Assembly: GCA_963714255.1 (NCBI GenBank)
Contig: CAVQNU010000013.1
Span: 1 to 64,000 of the forward strand
Length of the DNA: 64,000 bases
Direction: 5' to 3'
From: Rhodovastum sp963714255
GTDB lineage: Bacteria; Pseudomonadota; Alphaproteobacteria; Acetobacterales; Acetobacteraceae
Numbering within the stretch: position 1 is the stretch's first letter; every line of letters starts with the position of its first letter. The notes beneath the pieces are model-generated. The model worked only from the letters and a program-made list of their open reading frames with translations, had not been told where the DNA came from and did no database searches. Positions 8,817-17,810 of the stretch are shown here, in pieces. A program made the position numbers and the translations under genes.

Positions 8817-11334
8817 ATGAGCGCGCCTGCCCCGCCCGTGCCGGGCCTGGACGAGATGGTCGACGGCACCGGCCGGCTGCGGTCGCATTGGCGCGGCGTG
8901 CTGGAGGCGTTCATGGCGCTCGGCGATGGCGGCCTCGCCGAGCGGGGCCGCCGGCTGGAGCGCGCCTTCCTGGAGGAAGGCATTGCCAGCGTCCTGCCGG
9001 GCTCGGCGGGACGGCCCTGGCGCTGCGACCCGGTGCCGCTGCCGCTGCCGGCAGCCGAATTCCGGGCGTTGGAAGCTGGGCTGGCGCAGCGCGCCCGTCT
9101 GCTCGCCCTGCTGCTGTCCGACATTTACGGTCCGCAGGACCTGGCCGACGAAGGGGCGCTGCCGCCGGCGCTGGTGTTCGCCAACCCCGGGTTTCTGCGC
9201 CCGTGCCGGTTCGCGGTGAACGCCCCGCTGCTGCACAGCTATGCGGCCGACCTGATCCGCGGGCCGGACGGTGCCTGGCGGGTGCTGGCCGACCGCACCG
9301 CCGCCACCGGCGGGGCCGGCTATGCGCGCGAGAACCGGCGCCTGCTGTCGCGCGTGCTGCCCGAGGCGTTTCGCCCGCTGCAGCTGCGCCAGTTGCGGCC
9401 GTTCTTCGACATCTGGCAGGATTCGCTGCGCCGGCTGGCGCCGCCCGGCCGGCCCAATCCGACCGTGGCGTTGCTCACCCCGGGCACCACCTCGCCGCAA
9501 TGGTTCGAGCACATGTTCCTGGCGCGCGAATTGTCCTGCGCGCTGGTCGAAGGCGGCGACCTGACCGTGCGTGGCGGGGCGGTATTCCTCAAGACGCTGA
9601 AGGGGCTGCAGCAGGTGGACGTGCTGCTGCGCCGGCTCGACGGGCGCATGATCGATCCGCTGGAAATGGAGGCGGGCAGCCTGCTGGGCGTGACCGGGCT
9701 GATCGACGCATTGCGCCAGGGCAGCGTGCGCATTGCCAACGATCCCGGCTCCGGCCTGGTGGAGGCGCCGGCCTTCTCCGCCTTTCTGCCGGCGCTGTGC
9801 CGCCGCCTGCTCGGCGAGGACCTGGCGCTGCCCGGCGTGGAGACGGTCTGGCTGGGCGACGCGGCGGTCCGTGCCTCGGTGCTGCGCGAGCCCTCCGCCT
9901 GGCGGGTGATGCCGGCGATGGACAGCACCGCGGCCCCGGTGCTGCCGTCGGCCCTGCCCGCAGCGGCGCGCGCGGAGCTGATGAGCCGCATCGAGGCGCG
10001 GCCCTGGGAGTGGGCGGCCAGCCGGCTGATGGCACCTTCGGTCGCACCGTGCGTGGACGGCAAGCATCTCACCCCGCGGCCGGTGGTGCTGCGGCTGTTC
10101 ATGGTGCATGACGGGCTTGCCTGGCGGGCGATGCCGGGCGGCCTCGCCCAAATCATCGACGAGTCTGAGTGGCTCTCCGGCCGGCCGCCGCCGGTGGGGG
10201 TTTCCAAGGACGTTCTGGGTGCTCAGCGAGGACACCGGCGACCTGGTTGGTCCGCCGGCGCTGCCGGTGCCCGCCCTGAAGCTGCGGCGCACCGCCGGCG
10301 ACCTGCCGAGCCGGGTGGCCGACAATCTGTTCTGGCTGGGGCGCTACGTCGAGCGGCTCGACCGCGTCGCGCGCCTGGGACGGGCGGCCCTGCAACGTCT
10401 GGTGCGCACCACCACCCTGCTGCCGCATGAGCTGATGGAGTTGCAGGTGCTGACCGCCTGCCTCGCCGAAGCCGGTCTGGTGCCGGCCAAGGAGGAGGAG
10501 GGGGCGACGGCGGTGCCGGGCGGGGCGGCGAACAGCCTGAGCGACGTGCTGCTGCGCACGGTGCGCGAGGGCGGCAAGGTCGCGCGGATGTTCGCCGACG
10601 TGGCGCGCCTGACCGAGGGCGTGCGCGACCGGTTGACCGGGGAGATGTACGCGACCTTCACCACCACCCTGCGCGCGGCGCGGACGGATGCCAGCGCGGC
10701 CGGGCGCAGCCTGGACGGGCTGGCGCATGGCATGGTGGGGATCAACCGGTTCGCGACCGCGGTCGCGGGCGTTGCCGCCGAAAACATGGTGCGCGGCGGC
10801 GGCTGGCTGTTCCTGGATCTCGGTCGGCGCCTGGAGCGGGGCTGGGCGGTGGCCGGCGAGGTGGCGATCGCGCTCGACCAGCCGCCGGCGCGCGTCGAGG
10901 CCGGGTTGCGCCTGGTGCTGGAGCTGTGCAACTCGGCGATCACCTATCGCAGCCGCTATTTCGACGTGCTGCAACCGGCGCCGGTGCTCGATCTGGTGCT
11001 CGCCGACCAGGGCAACCCGCGCGGCCTCGGCTTTCAGTTGGCGCAGATGCACACGCTGCTGGACGAGCTGGGCGGCGAGGGCGGGCCGCGCGAGCTGTTG
11101 GCCGGCACGGCGGCCGGGCTGCTGGCCGAAGCCGAGATGATCGTCGATCAGGTGCTGGCCGCGCCCGACCAGTCGGTGGCCGCGGCAGCGCTGCCGCCGC
11201 GGCTGGAGGCGATGGCGGACGGTGTCGCGGCGCTATCGGACCGCATCACGCGGCGTTATTTCGCCCTGCTGCCGGCCGTGCAGACGCTCGGTTGGTCGGC
11301 CGAGGCGGCGCCGGCGCTGCGGGGGGCCGCGTGA
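8817..11334 (+). pseudogene. Circularly permuted ATP-grasp + alpha-E (DUF403) protein, frameshifted
   Basis: As read, one frame runs 8817-10430 and a second, +1 shifted, runs to 11334. Up to GVSKDV (about 10214) the first frame is a circularly permuted type-2 ATP-grasp domain. The second frame continues WVLSEDTGDLVGP, then PSRVADNLFWLGRYVERLDR, the start of an alpha-E helical domain. Removing one base from GACGTTCTGG near 10213 restores a single 838-aa protein, the normal length for the fused family. ATP-grasp enzymes ligate carboxylates to amines; alpha-E is a partner domain of unknown function. It lies 84 bp after the DUF2126 gene and shares a GTGA overlap with the next transglutaminase. 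Sequencing error and genuine inactivation are both possible. Confidence 0.88.
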
Positions 11335-12884
11335 GATACCGGGTGCGCCACGTCACCGGCTACGCCTATGCCAAGCCCGTCGATCTGGCCAGCCACATGC
11401 TGCATCTGACGCCGCGCAGCCTGCCCGGTCAGACGGTGCTGTCGGCCTCGCTGCGCGCGACGCCTTCTCCCTCGCGGGTGACCGTGGCGGAGGACCATTT
11501 CGGCAACCACGCGACCTGGATGTTCCTCGACCTGGCGCACAAGCGGTTCGAGGTGGTGGTGGAGGCCGAGGTCGAGGTGGGGTTTGCCGCGCCGCCGCCG
11601 GCGCGGCTGACCCCGGCGTGGGAAGACGTGGTGGCGGGGGTGCGCAACAGCGCGCGCGGCGCCGCCTGGGAGGCGGCCGAGTTCACCTTCGACAGTCCGC
11701 TGGCGCCGGCCGACCGCGCGGCGGGGTTGTACGCGCGGCCCAGCTTCCCGCCCGGACGGCCGGTGCTTGAGGGGCTGCTGGACCTGAACGCACGCATCCG
11801 CAGCGACTTCGCCTTTCGCACCGACGTGACCACCATCGTCACCCCGGTTGCGCGGGTGCTGGCCCAGCGCGCCGGCGTTTGCCAGGACTTCACCCATGTC
11901 ATGGTCGCCGGGCTGCGGGCGCTCGGGCTGCCGGCGCGCTACGTGTCCGGCTATTTGCGGACGCGCCCGCCGCCGGGCCAGGCGGCGCGGCGCGGGGCGG
12001 ACGCGTCGCATGCCTGGGTGGGTGCCTGGCTCGGCCCCGAACATGGCTGGGTGGACCTTGACCCGACCAACAACCTGGTGGTGCGCGACGAGCATGTCGT
12101 GCTGGCCTGGGGCCGCGACTATGGGGATATCAGCCCGGTGCGCGGGGTTATCCTTGGCGGCGGGGAGCATACGGTGACGGTGGGGGTCGATCTGGAGCCG
12201 GGCAATTGGGTGAAGGAAGGCCAGGGCTCGGCCCTGGACCCGCCAAGGGCCGAGAACGTCCCTGGAACTCCGCACCTTAAGGAATGGGTTCCAAGGGGCC
12301 ACTGCCCCTTGGCGGGTCCAGGGCAGAGCCCTGGCCTTCCTTCACCCAACTGCCCCGCTCCCGCAGTTGGGCAAGGCGCCGCATTCCTGTATTGTTGCGC
12401 GCGTGACCCAGGAGGGCGCCTTCAAATGAGCTATGTCGAACGAGTTCTGCAACCAGGCGAGCGCGTGAAGGCGCGTGGGACCATCCACTGGGTGATCTAC
12501 CTGAGCGGCCTGATCGTCCTGGGAGGCGCGGTGGTCGTTTACATCACGGCACTGGCGGCGCCGTCCTTCGCACCGGCGCTGCATATCGTTGCCGCGCTGC
12601 TGCTGGCACTGTGTGCGCTGCTGCTTCTGAGTGCCTGGCTGCACAAATACGGGACGGAGATTGCCGTCACCAATCACCGGGCGATCTACAAATCCGGCAT
12701 CTTCAGCCGCCGCACGGTGGAGATGAACCTCGACCAGATCGAATCGGTGGAAGTGCACCAGTCCATTATGGGCCGGTTGCTGGGGTACGGCGACATCGCC
12801 GTTCACGGTACCGGCGAAGGCATCGAGAATATCAGCATGGTGGCCGACCCTCTGACGGTGCGCAGCGCCATCACCGCGCGCTGA
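11331..12884 (+). CDS. Transglutaminase family protein, read-through into PH-domain gene
   Basis: The first ~290 residues are a bacterial transglutaminase-like protein: N-terminal domain, then the core with C184 (RAGVCQDFTH), H227 (DASHAWVGAW) and D242 (GWVDLDPTNN). The GTG start at 11331 overlaps the stop of the alpha-E frame (GTGA). The family normally stops soon after VTVGVDLEPG. Here a repeat element begins at 12213 and leaves no stop in this frame, so the frame continues through element-encoded residues (EGQGSALDPP and so on) and then the whole PH-domain protein, 517 codons in all. Whether the fused product is made is unknown; the downstream gene keeps its own ribosome site. Confidence 0.85.
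   Translation: MRYRVRHVTGYAYAKPVDLASHMLHLTPRSLPGQTVLSASLRATPSPSRVTVAEDHFGNHATWMFLDLAHKRFEVVVEAEVEVGFAAPPPARLTPAWEDVVAGVRNSARGAAWEAAEFTFDSPLAPADRAAGLYARPSFPPGRPVLEGLLDLNARIRSDFAFRTDVTTIVTPVARVLAQRAGVCQDFTHVMVAGLRALGLPARYVSGYLRTRPPPGQAARRGADASHAWVGAWLGPEHGWVDLDPTNNLVVRDEHVVLAWGRDYGDISPVRGVILGGGEHTVTVGVDLEPGNWVKEGQGSALDPPRAENVPGTPHLKEWVPRGHCPLAGPGQSPGLPSPNCPAPAVGQGAAFLYCCARDPGGRLQMSYVERVLQPGERVKARGTIHWVIYLSGLIVLGGAVVVYITALAAPSFAPALHIVAALLLALCALLLLSAWLHKYGTEIAVTNHRAIYKSGIFSRRTVEMNLDQIESVEVHQSIMGRLLGYGDIAVHGTGEGIENISMVADPLTVRSAITAR
12213..12342. repeat. GC-rich inverted-repeat element, copy 2
   Basis: Bounded by AAGGAAGGCC and its inverse GGCCTTCCTT. It contains the CCAGGGC/GCCCTGG stems and a CCTTAAGG centre. 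It lies between two co-directional coding regions and is open in their shared frame, joining them into one reading frame. A separate 9-bp hairpin (CCCAACTGC at 12345-12353 pairing with GCAGTTGGG at 12363-12371) lies just beyond it and may be the old end of the transglutaminase transcript. Confidence 0.88.
12426..12884 (+). CDS. Membrane PH-domain protein (bPH_2/YdbT-like)
   Basis: Small membrane protein of 152 aa. Two adjacent hydrophobic segments (about residues 22-45 and 50-70) precede a bacterial PH domain: TEIAVTNHRAIYKSGIFSRR, then MNLDQIESVEVHQSIMGRLL and YGDIAVHGTGEG. The family role is unclear; members are membrane-linked and often small. The ATG has AGGAGG about 10 bases upstream, so independent initiation is likely even though the gene is in frame with the upstream transglutaminase. 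Confidence 0.85.
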   Translation: MSYVERVLQPGERVKARGTIHWVIYLSGLIVLGGAVVVYITALAAPSFAPALHIVAALLLALCALLLLSAWLHKYGTEIAVTNHRAIYKSGIFSRRTVEMNLDQIESVEVHQSIMGRLLGYGDIAVHGTGEGIENISMVADPLTVRSAITAR

Positions 12885-13025
12885 CCAACGTGTTCGCCCC
12901 CTCCCGTGCGCGGGAGCGCGGCGCGACGAGCGCCGGCACGCCCTGCGCCGCCGGCGTCGCTCCACCGCGGACTTTTTGATGTCGATGCACGAAGAGGGGG
13001 AAAACGATAGCGGAAATCGAAGTAA

Positions 13026-13361
13026 TCAGCAGTCCTGCGACCCTGGCTTCCGGACAGCTCGATCCGAGGCGTCAGAGGAGTGATGCGCGGACAGAGCTGT
13101 CTGACTCCGCTTGTTCTTCCTGCTACCGTCATAAATTCCGAATTGTTCCAGACTGGCGTAGGTAAATCGCATTTCCGTCGCCGGGCACAAGTGTGACGGT
13201 TCGATGCGCTGCAGCTCCTTTGCCAAATGGGTTACCGCGGTTTGCGCACGCAAAAGGCTGTCGTGATCCACGATCAATTCAACGATGTTTTGGATCGCAT
13301 CCGCCTGCCGCATCGCTTCACGAAGGGCGGTGTGCGTTCGATCGTTGTCAGGATTCGTCAT
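13026..13361 (-). CDS. Hypothetical protein, 111 aa
   Basis: I do not recognise this protein. The first ~75 residues look helical and coding-like (ALREAMRQADAIQNIVELIV, then AVTHLAKELQRIEP); the C-terminal third is serine- and arginine-rich and may be extension. No clear Shine-Dalgarno precedes the ATG. Base composition here is lower in GC than in the neighbours, which hints at acquired DNA. It might be a solute- or signalling-related small protein, but nothing in the sequence says which. Confidence 0.4.
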   Translation of the reverse strand: MTNPDNDRTHTALREAMRQADAIQNIVELIVDHDSLLRAQTAVTHLAKELQRIEPSHLCPATEMRFTYASLEQFGIYDGSRKNKRSQTALSAHHSSDASDRAVRKPGSQDC

Positions 13362-13663
13362 GCTGACGGTTCCATTCGGCTGGAGGGCATATAGTTGCAG
13401 GGTTTATAGTTTGGCGGTGTATCCCGCTCCACAGGACGCTTCCAAGTCACAGACCCGCGATCACACACGTGCCCCGGGCGCTGGCACGGCGGGTATTGAA
13501 AATCCCTGGCGGATGGTTCCGGTTCGACGCCGTGATGGTCGGCAAGCCTACGGGTGCCACGGTGGATGCTGTCGCTCCAAAAGCCCGCGGGGCTCCGAAC
13601 ATCGTTTGCCGGACCCGATCGACGTTTCCCTGTTGTGCGCGGCGGGGTTCCGTTCCGAAACCG
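13362..13663. other. Gene-free stretch
   Basis: About 300 bases between the hypothetical protein and the Ldh-type dehydrogenase, at the 3' end of the latter. I see no convincing coding frame, RNA gene or repeat here. Confidence 0.4.
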
Positions 13664-14770
13664 TTACGGATCGCCAAGATCCGGAACCGGCACGCCAAGC
13701 GATGTGGCGGCATGGCACAGATTGGCCCAGGTATCGGCCTGCAGCGGGACGCCGTGGGCCTGTCGGTGCGCGCGGGTGCGCGCCTCCGGCTCGCCCGGCA
13801 CCAGCACCTCGGTGATCCCTTCGGCCGGCGGCGAGGACTTCACGTACTCGGCATAGGCCATCGCCTCGTGCGCGAAGTCGCGGGCGCCGAAATGTGCCGG
13901 GTCGAGATAGACCGACAGCATGGCGTTGCTGATCCGCCGGTGCTCGCCATGCGGCGGACCCGCCGGGCCGCCGCCGCACAGCACGCCGGCCAGGATTTCG
14001 CACATGAAAGCAAGGCCCGAGCCTTTGTGCTCGCCGAAGGCGCGGATGGCGCCGGTGCCGCCGCGCGGGTCGCGCGGACCGTTTGGCGTCAGCGGCCCGT
14101 ACAATGTCTCGGGGTCGGTGGACGTGCTGCCGTCGGCGCCGATCAGGGCACCGTCGGGCAAGGGCTTGCCGCCATTGGAGGCGACCAGCACCTTGCCCTC
14201 GGCGACGATGGAGGTCGCCATGTCGAGCAGCAGCATCGGCCGGCCCGGCATGGCGGGCGCGCCGATGCAGATCGGGTTGGTGGCGAAGCGCCGGCCGGTG
14301 CCGCCGAACGGGGCCACCAGCTCGGCATTCTCGACGTTGACGACATGGATGGAAACCAACCCGGCCGCGGCCGCCCGCTCGGCCCAGTCGCCGATGCGGC
14401 CGAGATGGCCGGAGCGGCGCAGCGCCACCACTGCCAGCCCCGCCTCCCTGGCTTTCGCGATCCCGAGATCGACCGCCTGCGGGCCGATTGTCTGGCCAAA
14501 GCCGTAATTGCCGTCGAGCACGGCATGGGTGGCGCTTTCCGCCGCGATGGTGACCGACTGGCCGATCAGGGTGTGGCCGGCCTCGATGTTGGCCACATAG
14601 CGCGGCACCCGGATCACGCCGTGGCTGTCGTGGCCGGTGAGGTTGGCGGAGACCAGGAAATACCCGATGCGCCCGGCTTCGGCCGCATCGCAGCCGGCGC
14701 GGCGGAACATGGCGGCGACGAAATCGCGCAGCCTGTCGGCGGCGATCATGCGGGTCGGCAGTCCGGCCAT
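13664..14770 (-). CDS. Ldh-family (malate/L-lactate dehydrogenase-type) oxidoreductase
   Basis: NAD(P)-dependent 2-hydroxyacid dehydrogenase of the Ldh/YiaK/AllD family, 368 aa. The signature HDSHGVIRVPRYV is at residues 47-59 and includes the catalytic histidine. VVALRRSGHLGRIGDWAERA and the cofactor region NPICIGAPA are also typical. Members oxidise malate, sulfolactate, ureidoglycolate or 2,3-diketogulonate; the substrate here is not determinable. It is the last gene of a minus-strand run with a sugar-type ABC importer, 9 bp after its ATPase gene, so it probably acts on the imported compound or a derivative. Confidence 0.9.
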   Translation of the reverse strand: MAGLPTRMIAADRLRDFVAAMFRRAGCDAAEAGRIGYFLVSANLTGHDSHGVIRVPRYVANIEAGHTLIGQSVTIAAESATHAVLDGNYGFGQTIGPQAVDLGIAKAREAGLAVVALRRSGHLGRIGDWAERAAAAGLVSIHVVNVENAELVAPFGGTGRRFATNPICIGAPAMPGRPMLLLDMATSIVAEGKVLVASNGGKPLPDGALIGADGSTSTDPETLYGPLTPNGPRDPRGGTGAIRAFGEHKGSGLAFMCEILAGVLCGGGPAGPPHGEHRRISNAMLSVYLDPAHFGARDFAHEAMAYAEYVKSSPPAEGITEVLVPGEPEARTRAHRQAHGVPLQADTWANLCHAATSLGVPVPDLGDP

Positions 14771-14778
14771 GCGGGTGC

Positions 14779-15876
14779 TCAGACCACCCGGCCGGTTGCG
14801 CTGTCGATCAGGTGCATCTGATTGAGGTCGGCGGCGAGCGGCAAGGTCTGGCCGTGATGCGCGTCGGTCGCCGGGTTGACGCGGGCGCAGACCGGCTGGC
14901 CGGCGATGAAGAAATGCAGCAGCGTCTCCATGCCCATCGGCTCGACCACGTCGATCTGCGCGTCCAGCCGCACCACGCCCGGCTTTTCCTCGGCGCGGGT
15001 TTCGGTGAGGTGTTCGGGGCGCAGGCCGAGGGTCATGGCGCGGCCTTTATAGGGGCCGTAGCGATCGGCGCGCGGCAGCGGCACCGGCAGCGTCACGCCA
15101 TTGGCCAGACGCAGTGCCAGCCCGCCGTCGTCGAACAGTTGCACCGGCAGAAAATTCATCGCCGGGCTGCCGATGAACCCGGCGACGAAGCGGGTCGCGG
15201 GATTGTGATACAGCATTTGCGGCGGGCCGACCTGCTCGATGGCGCCATTGTGCATCACCACCACGCGGTCGGCCAGGGTCATCGCCTCAACCTGGTCGTG
15301 GGTGACATAAACGGTGGTCGTGGGGATGGTCTGGTGCACCTTCTTGATTTCGGTGCGCATCTGCACGCGCAGCATGGCGTCGAGATTGGACAGCGGCTCG
15401 TCGAACAGGAACACGCGCGGGTTGCGCACGATGGCGCGGCCCATGGCGACGCGCTGCCGCTGGCCGCCCGACAGCGCCTTCGGCTTGCGGTCCAGCAATG
15501 GCTGGATGTCGAGCACGCGGGCGGCCAGATCGACCCGGCGCTTGATTTCCTCGCGCGGGAATTTCCGCAGCTTCAGGCCGAACGCCATGTTTTCGAACAC
15601 CGACATGTGCGGATACAGCGCATAGTTCTGAAACACCATGGCGATGTCGCGGTCGCGCGGCGGCACGTCGTTGACCACGTCGCCGCCGATGCGGATTTCG
15701 CCGGAGGTGATTTCCTCTAAGCCGGCGATCATGCGCAGCGTGGTCGACTTGCCGCAGCCCGACGGGCCGACCAGCACGACGAACTCCTCGTCGGCGATTT
15801 CCAGATCGATCCCTTTGACGGCGTGGAGATTGCCTTCGTAGGCTTTGACGACGTTGCGGATCGACACCCCGGCCAT
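14779..15876 (-). CDS. Sugar-type ABC transporter ATP-binding protein (MalK/UgpC-like)
   Basis: ATPase of 365 aa with an N-terminal nucleotide-binding domain and a C-terminal TOBE/OB regulatory part typical of MalK/UgpC. Walker A GPSGCGKST is at residues 37-45, the ABC signature LSGGQ at 135-139, and Walker B VFLFDEP at 155-161, followed by a conserved VTHDQVEAMTLADR. It starts at the ATG at 15876, MAGVSIRNVVKAYEG. It follows the two permease genes by 11 bp and powers import by them. Confidence 0.95.
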   Translation of the reverse strand: MAGVSIRNVVKAYEGNLHAVKGIDLEIADEEFVVLVGPSGCGKSTTLRMIAGLEEITSGEIRIGGDVVNDVPPRDRDIAMVFQNYALYPHMSVFENMAFGLKLRKFPREEIKRRVDLAARVLDIQPLLDRKPKALSGGQRQRVAMGRAIVRNPRVFLFDEPLSNLDAMLRVQMRTEIKKVHQTIPTTTVYVTHDQVEAMTLADRVVVMHNGAIEQVGPPQMLYHNPATRFVAGFIGSPAMNFLPVQLFDDGGLALRLANGVTLPVPLPRADRYGPYKGRAMTLGLRPEHLTETRAEEKPGVVRLDAQIDVVEPMGMETLLHFFIAGQPVCARVNPATDAHHGQTLPLAADLNQMHLIDSATGRVV

Positions 15877-15887
15877 ACGATGTCCCC

Positions 15888-16784
15888 CTAGCCCTTGGTG
15901 GCGCCGGCGGTGAGCCCGGCGATGTAGTAGTCCATCAGGAACGCATAGATGACAACCGGCGGCGCGGCCGCCAGCACGCAGCCCGCCATGATGCGGCCCC
16001 ACTGGAACACGTCGCCGCGGATCAGGTCGCTGACGATGCCGACCGTCAGCACCATCTGATCGGACGAGTAAAGATAGGCCAGCGGATACAGGAACTCGCC
16101 CCAGGACACGGTGAAGGCGAAGATCGTGGCGGCGATGATGCCGGGCATGGCCACCGGAATGAACACCCGCCACAGCAACTGCAGATAGGTGGCGCCGTCG
16201 ATCAGCGCCGCCTCGTCCAGCTCGCGCGGGATCGAGCTGAAATAGCCGATCATGATCCAGGTGCAGAACGGCACCGCCAGCGTCGGGTAGATCAGCGCCA
16301 GCGACCAGACGTTGTTGATCAGCCCGAGCGCGCCGATGATCTGGAACAGCGGGATGAACAGCAGCGAATTGGGAATCAGATAGGTCAGGAACACGCCGGT
16401 GGCCAGCGCGGCGCTGCCCCTGAACCCCATGCGCGCCAGGCCGAACGCCGCGAAGATGGAAATGACCATGGAGACCGCGACGGTGACGGTGGTGACCATG
16501 ACCGAGTTCACGAAGAATCCGCGGAAGTTCGGCATCAGCAGCAGATCGACGAAATTGTCGAGCGTCGGGTGGCGTACCAGCCACGGGTTGCCTGACTGGG
16601 CGGAAATCTCGGCCGAGGATTTCAGGCTGGTCATGACCATGTAGAACGGCGGCACCAGGAACATGACCACGAACGCCCCGAGCGCCGCGTAGCTGCCCCA
16701 CAGCGCCCAGGTCCGCTGGCGGTGCAGGCTGCCCTGCCGCCGCGCCGGCACAAAAGTGCCGGCGGTGGCGACCCCGCCGCTCAC
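15888..16784 (-). CDS. Carbohydrate ABC transporter permease (MalG-like)
   Basis: Inner-membrane permease of 298 aa with about six membrane segments. The cytoplasmic EAA loop reads IPRELDEAALIDGATYLQLL, the ATPase docking motif of MalG-type permeases. I place the start at the GTG at 16784, which overlaps the stop of the upstream permease as GTGA; further upstream in this frame the sequence is only the shadow of that gene. The pairing with a MalF-like partner and a MalK-like ATPase gives a complete CUT1-type importer. Confidence 0.92.
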   Translation of the reverse strand: MSGGVATAGTFVPARRQGSLHRQRTWALWGSYAALGAFVVMFLVPPFYMVMTSLKSSAEISAQSGNPWLVRHPTLDNFVDLLLMPNFRGFFVNSVMVTTVTVAVSMVISIFAAFGLARMGFRGSAALATGVFLTYLIPNSLLFIPLFQIIGALGLINNVWSLALIYPTLAVPFCTWIMIGYFSSIPRELDEAALIDGATYLQLLWRVFIPVAMPGIIAATIFAFTVSWGEFLYPLAYLYSSDQMVLTVGIVSDLIRGDVFQWGRIMAGCVLAAAPPVVIYAFLMDYYIAGLTAGATKG

Positions 16785-17725
16785 GCCGCCACCTCCCGCG
16801 TGCGCCGGGTCACGCTGCGCAGCACGAAGAACGAGAACACCGCCAGCAGCGGGAACATGAACAGGCTCACCGAAGCGCCGAGCGGGATGTCGCCCGACTG
16901 GATGCCGACCTGGAAAGCGTAGGTGGCGAACACATGCGTCATGTTCTCCGGTCCGCCATTGGTGAGGATGCGCACGATGTCGAAGTTGGCGAAGGTGACG
17001 ATCAGGCTGAACAGCACGGTGATGGAGATGATGTTGCGCATCATCGGCAGGGTCACGAACACCAGTTTCTGCACCGTGCTGGCGCCGTCGATCGCAGCGG
17101 CTTCGTACAGCTCCTCGGGCACCGATTTCAGCGCCGCCAGGTACATGATCATGAAAAACGGTGTGCCGTACCAGACATTCACCGCGATCATGCAGAACCG
17201 CGCCGTCCAGCCGACGCCGAGCCAGGCCACGGTGGGAAAGCCGAACGCGTTCAGCACATAGTTGAACGCCGAGTACGACGGGTCGAACAGCCACCACCAG
17301 CCCAGGGTGGACAAAGCGAGCGGGATCACCCAAGGCACCAGCAGCAGGCCGCGCCAGATGCGCTGGCGGCCGGGCGGAATGTTGTGCATCAAATGCGCGA
17401 GCACGAAACCTAGCAACGCTTTCAGCACCACCGCGGTGACGGCGAACAGGCAGCTTTGGAAAATGACCAGCCGGAAGGTGTCGCGCCCGAGCAGGAATTC
17501 GAAGTTGGACAGGCCGACGAAATGCGTCATCCGCTTGTTCAGCATCGCCAGGTAGATCGCGTAGCAGGCCGGGTACACCACCAGCCCGGCGATCAGCAGG
17601 ATCAACGGTGCGCACATCAGCAACGCGATCGTCGATCGCTGCCGCACGAAGCGGCGCAGCCTGCCGCCGCTGACCGCGGGGCGCGGTTGCGTGAAGGGAA
17701 CTGCGATCAATGAACCGTCGGCCAT
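16781..17725 (-). CDS. Carbohydrate ABC transporter permease (MalF-like)
   Basis: Inner-membrane permease of 314 aa, about six membrane segments, first one near residues 35-55. The EAA loop VPEELYEAAAIDGASTVQKL is present near residue 220. It is the first permease after the binding protein gene (86 bp gap) and overlaps the MalG-like partner by four bases, so the two should be translated together. Confidence 0.93.
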   Translation of the reverse strand: MADGSLIAVPFTQPRPAVSGGRLRRFVRQRSTIALLMCAPLILLIAGLVVYPACYAIYLAMLNKRMTHFVGLSNFEFLLGRDTFRLVIFQSCLFAVTAVVLKALLGFVLAHLMHNIPPGRQRIWRGLLLVPWVIPLALSTLGWWWLFDPSYSAFNYVLNAFGFPTVAWLGVGWTARFCMIAVNVWYGTPFFMIMYLAALKSVPEELYEAAAIDGASTVQKLVFVTLPMMRNIISITVLFSLIVTFANFDIVRILTNGGPENMTHVFATYAFQVGIQSGDIPLGASVSLFMFPLLAVFSFFVLRSVTRRTREVAA

Positions 17726-17810
17726 CGTTTCCTCCCGCTTTTTTGTTTTCGTGGGCGTGACGCTGCGGGCCGCACCCGGACAGCGTCACGCCGGCCTCAG
17801 CAATGAAATG

